DNA of 64,000 nt from Planctomycetaceae bacterium (GTDB lineage Bacteria > Planctomycetota > Planctomycetia > Pirellulales > Pirellulaceae), in the NCBI GenBank assembly GCA_002709045.1, contig PAPJ01000038.1:62001-126000 (forward strand), given 5' to 3'. Positions 61,812-64,000 of the stretch are shown piece by piece. The translations under genes were made by a program, and so were the position numbers. Positions within the stretch are counted from its first letter, which is position 1. Each line of letters opens with the position of its first letter. The notes under the pieces were generated by a model that saw only the letters and a list, made by a program, of their open reading frames with translations, was not told the origin of the DNA and did not search any database.

Positions 61812-64000
61812 TACTCAGACCCTGGGGGCTCGATCTTGGGTGGCACGGATTGAATAAATGCGATCAAATCCATAATCTCGTCGATACTAAACGTATCAAG
61901 CAAACCTACCGGCATACTAGAGACTGTTGATGCCTGACGCTCATCTATCGATGCCTTGTCCAATACGTACGTCTTATCCGGTTTTAACATATTGGGAAGC
62001 AGCGTAATTTCATCTTCCATCTCTTTGATAATCACCCCGGTAAGCACTTGGCCCGTATCGACCACGATCAGTTGAGGCTGAAATTGCTTATGAATCTGAG
62101 CGGAAGGTCGAACAACCTGCTCAAGTAATTTGGCGCCTTGGAATTTCTTGGTAATTCCTGTCAGATCTGGGCCAAGTTTGGCTCCCTTACCTTCGATGCT
62201 ATGGCAGCGACTACAGGTGGCCTGTTCAAAAATCAACCGACCATTTTCGATGGATCTCGCTGCGAGATTATTTGGCGCTTCGCCAAAATAATGATGCTGC
62301 CATTTCTTGACAAACCTGCGCTGAGGTGCGGCAACATCCAAACTTGCGACATGTTCCATAATCCGCACGAACATCTGTCCATCCATGTTTCGTTCCGGAT
62401 AAAGGCGTCGAAACTCATTCCATAACTGACCAACCTTGCCACCATTTTGTCCGGGGATCTGCGCCATACGGGCATCCACATATACCTGATGCGGCTGTTT
62501 GAAATAGGCTTCAGGCATTGCTGCCTTATCGATCTTTGCAAAAAATTCTTTGCGGTCAGATACAGGTTTCGGTGCACTAGCCAGATTTCCAACATCATGC
62601 GTGCCATCGTAATATTGGGGGACAAGTTTAATCCCGCCACCGGCTGGCAATTCTGATGGTAGTGAAATCTTAATGACTGCTCCAACGCCCCGTTCCATAT
62701 GGCGGGCCGGGCCTGATGTACTGGTCCATACATTCCCTTCATTATCAAATTCAATTTCCCGTGTATAGGAGACACGCATGGGGAGACGGTATTCAATCAG
62801 CGTTTCGGTCACCGGATCAAATCGATTGATCGTATCATTAGCGGTTCCACAGATCCAAACAATGCCATCCCTATCTACATTCAAGGCATAGGGTGTCTGG
62901 TTTTCGGCATCTGGTAATTTGTAAACAACCCATCTCTCTTCATAGGGATCAAATTTACCAAATACGCCGGAACCAAAACCGGGAACCCAGACCATACCAT
63001 CCGGGGCAACGTGTAATCTCCGCGGTCCGCGAAAAGGCGGGTTCCATTCAGTCACATCCCCATCTTGCTGGTTCGGGTCGATACGTCCTATTCGATTTCC
63101 ATTTAGCTTGGAATACCAAATCATTCCGTCTTGCGGTGAATAATCAATACCATAGGGCGTGATACCTCGTGCCTCCCCCCGGCCAGCGGCTACAGCCTGG
63201 CCGGCACTCAGCAATTTATATTCCTTTACCACGTGAGTAATCGGGTGAAGTGAGAAACAGGAATTAGACCCCGCATCGGTGTACCAAATCAAACCCTCCT
63301 TATCATTCGGATTAATGCGTAATGTATGAGGGTAACCACCACGAGGCTTCGGATACTCGGCACTGCTGTAGGTTTCAAATTGTTTTGTATGAATATCAAA
63401 TCGAATCATTTGTCCTGTGGCGCACATCGTTGTCCACAGACTTCCGTCATTGGCCGTTTCGATAGAATGCGGTCCATAGGTACGCGCAGGATACTGGATA
63501 CTTTCGGTCTCGCCGCTTTGCGGATCAAGAATAATCATACGATGTTGGCTGATATTGACGGCATATACTTTACCGTCGGGCCCGATTTCCAAGTCATGAA
63601 AGGATCCCTGATGCAGCTCATCCAGTTCCCACATCGTAATCTTAGCCGCAGTCGCCGCGCCAACTGGCGCCGCCGGGGCTTCAAACTTGGGCCATTTCGC
63701 GACGCCCTGTTCGGAATACGTGTCTCGCAAACGTTCAACAATCGTATCCTGAGTATGCGAATAGAGACCTCCAAATCCATCCATGCGGCGAATCATCGTT
63801 TGCCAGTCCACAGGTTTCTCCGGAGTACGAAACCCTAATGTGCCGACCTGATGGCAATAAGTACAAAACATCTTAAAGTTCATCTTGTCCCGCGGGTTAT
63901 CAAACTTAAGCATCCCAAAGGCACTGCTGGCCGGTCGCTGCAATTCAAGCTCCTCACCAAAGGCCCGTTCGGTTTCAATGATCAGATCTGTGGTCCCAGC
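61811..64000 (-). CDS. Vgb-like beta-propeller with two cytochrome c sites (5' end outside window)
   Basis: The frame is open to the last base, so the N-terminus lies beyond the window; the TTG at 63943 is not a start. At least 729 residues are present. First comes a c-type site, KMFCTYCHQVGTLGFRTPEKP, then a virginiamycin-B-lyase-like propeller of about seven repeats (LEIGPDGKVYAVNI, IETANDGSLWTTMC, VAPDGMVWVPGFG, DRDGIVWICGTAND, FDNEGNVWTSTSG), and a C-terminal Pirellula-type haem domain with QATCSRCHSIEGKGAKLGPDLTG. Despite the similarity to streptogramin lyase, the haem domains make a secreted redox protein more likely than an antibiotic lyase. It is the first visible gene of a three-gene coupled operon. 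Confidence 0.9.
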   Translation of the reverse strand, partial: AGTTDLIIETERAFGEELELQRPASSAFGMLKFDNPRDKMNFKMFCTYCHQVGTLGFRTPEKPVDWQTMIRRMDGFGGLYSHTQDTIVERLRDTYSEQGVAKWPKFEAPAAPVGAATAAKITMWELDELHQGSFHDLEIGPDGKVYAVNISQHRMIILDPQSGETESIQYPARTYGPHSIETANDGSLWTTMCATGQMIRFDIHTKQFETYSSAEYPKPRGGYPHTLRINPNDKEGLIWYTDAGSNSCFSLHPITHVVKEYKLLSAGQAVAAGRGEARGITPYGIDYSPQDGMIWYSKLNGNRIGRIDPNQQDGDVTEWNPPFRGPRRLHVAPDGMVWVPGFGSGVFGKFDPYEERWVVYKLPDAENQTPYALNVDRDGIVWICGTANDTINRFDPVTETLIEYRLPMRVSYTREIEFDNEGNVWTSTSGPARHMERGVGAVIKISLPSELPAGGGIKLVPQYYDGTHDVGNLASAPKPVSDRKEFFAKIDKAAMPEAYFKQPHQVYVDARMAQIPGQNGGKVGQLWNEFRRLYPERNMDGQMFVRIMEHVASLDVAAPQRRFVKKWQHHYFGEAPNNLAARSIENGRLIFEQATCSRCHSIEGKGAKLGPDLTGITKKFQGAKLLEQVVRPSAQIHKQFQPQLIVVDTGQVLTGVIIKEMEDEITLLPNMLKPDKTYVLDKASIDERQASTVSSMPVGLLDTFSIDEIMDLIAFIQSVPPKIEPPGSE

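Noticed and set aside
63326..63838. 170-residue frame on the plus strand inside the propeller-cytochrome gene
   Set aside because: Antisense shadow; the minus-strand frame has clear haem and propeller motifs.
61811..63943. Reading the propeller protein as an antibiotic (streptogramin B) lyase
   Set aside because: Propeller repeats are similar, but two c-type haem sites and the coupled redox genes point to another role.
1..64000. Search for mobile elements, defence islands, CRISPR repeats, tRNA genes and phage genes
   Set aside because: No transposase, integrase, terminal repeat, regularly spaced repeat or tRNA-like fold was seen; the beta-helix protein alone is not evidence for a prophage.

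Overview
The window reads as chromosomal DNA of a planctomycete, probably a marine or aquatic polysaccharide degrader of the Pirellulales type. The evidence is the set of families that are abundant in that phylum: five Tat-exported DUF1501 proteins, two DUF1552 proteins, four large planctomycete cytochrome proteins (two DUF1549/DUF1553, two DUF1592 type), a virginiamycin-B-lyase-like propeller with a Pirellula-type heme domain, six sulfatases, two Gfo/Idh/MocA oxidoreductases and a DUF1080 protein. Base composition looks balanced by eye (not computed). Coding density is high and strands alternate in short blocks. I see no rRNA, tRNA, CRISPR array, integrase, transposase or prophage.

Layout. 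1-1496 (+): end of a Gfo/Idh/MocA oxidoreductase and a DUF1080 keto-disaccharide hydrolase. 1515-4125 (-): PhyH-type dioxygenase and sulfatase 1. 4223-8650 (+): a tight three-gene unit of Tat-exported unknown protein, sialate O-acetylesterase-like protein and sulfatase 2. 8709-11489 (-): the overlapping membrane trio DUF2157, DUF4401, GDYXXLXY. 11623-21257 (-): a probable six-gene operon (D-aminoacylase, 2-keto-4-pentenoate hydratase-like, sulfatase 3, DUF1549/1553 cytochrome, DUF1501, 2-hydroxyacid dehydrogenase). 21349-26538 (+): DUF1853, DUF1501, ceramidase-like, DUF1501. 26915-28036 (+): beta-helix protein. 28047-29297 (-): molybdopterin oxidoreductase, divergent from 29476-35872 (+): DUF1592 cytochrome, DUF1552, a small secreted protein and two serine esterases. 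36055-38830 (+): Gfo/Idh/MocA and an amino-acid permease. 38814-40169 (-): DUF1501. 40298-41815 (+): secreted five-blade propeller glycosidase-like protein. 41827-43535 (-): PI-PLC-like protein and a propeller. 43598-45856 (+): sulfatase-esterase fusion (sulfatase 4). 45871-51563 (-): DUF1501, DUF1549/1553 cytochrome, HExxH peptidase. 51719-58100 (+): nucleotidyltransferase, GH127, sulfatases 5 and 6. 58114-64000 (-): DUF1552, DUF1592 cytochrome and propeller-cytochrome, joined by two TAATG stop-start overlaps.

How it fits together. Most products carry Sec or Tat signals and are types used on sulfated, acylated and branched glycans: desulfation, deacetylation, arabinofuranoside removal, and oxidation of sugars to 3-keto forms followed by keto-disaccharide hydrolysis. 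The cytochrome/DUF1501 and cytochrome/DUF1552 pairs are the repeating unit; their reaction is unknown to me.

Most worth following up: the sulfatase-esterase fusion with a CSASR active site; a second sulfatase with CSQSR; the two DUF1501 subtypes that track with pairing to a cytochrome; the paired CxxCH pattern across all five cytochrome proteins; and a possible pseudoknot-forming leader at 51602-51674.
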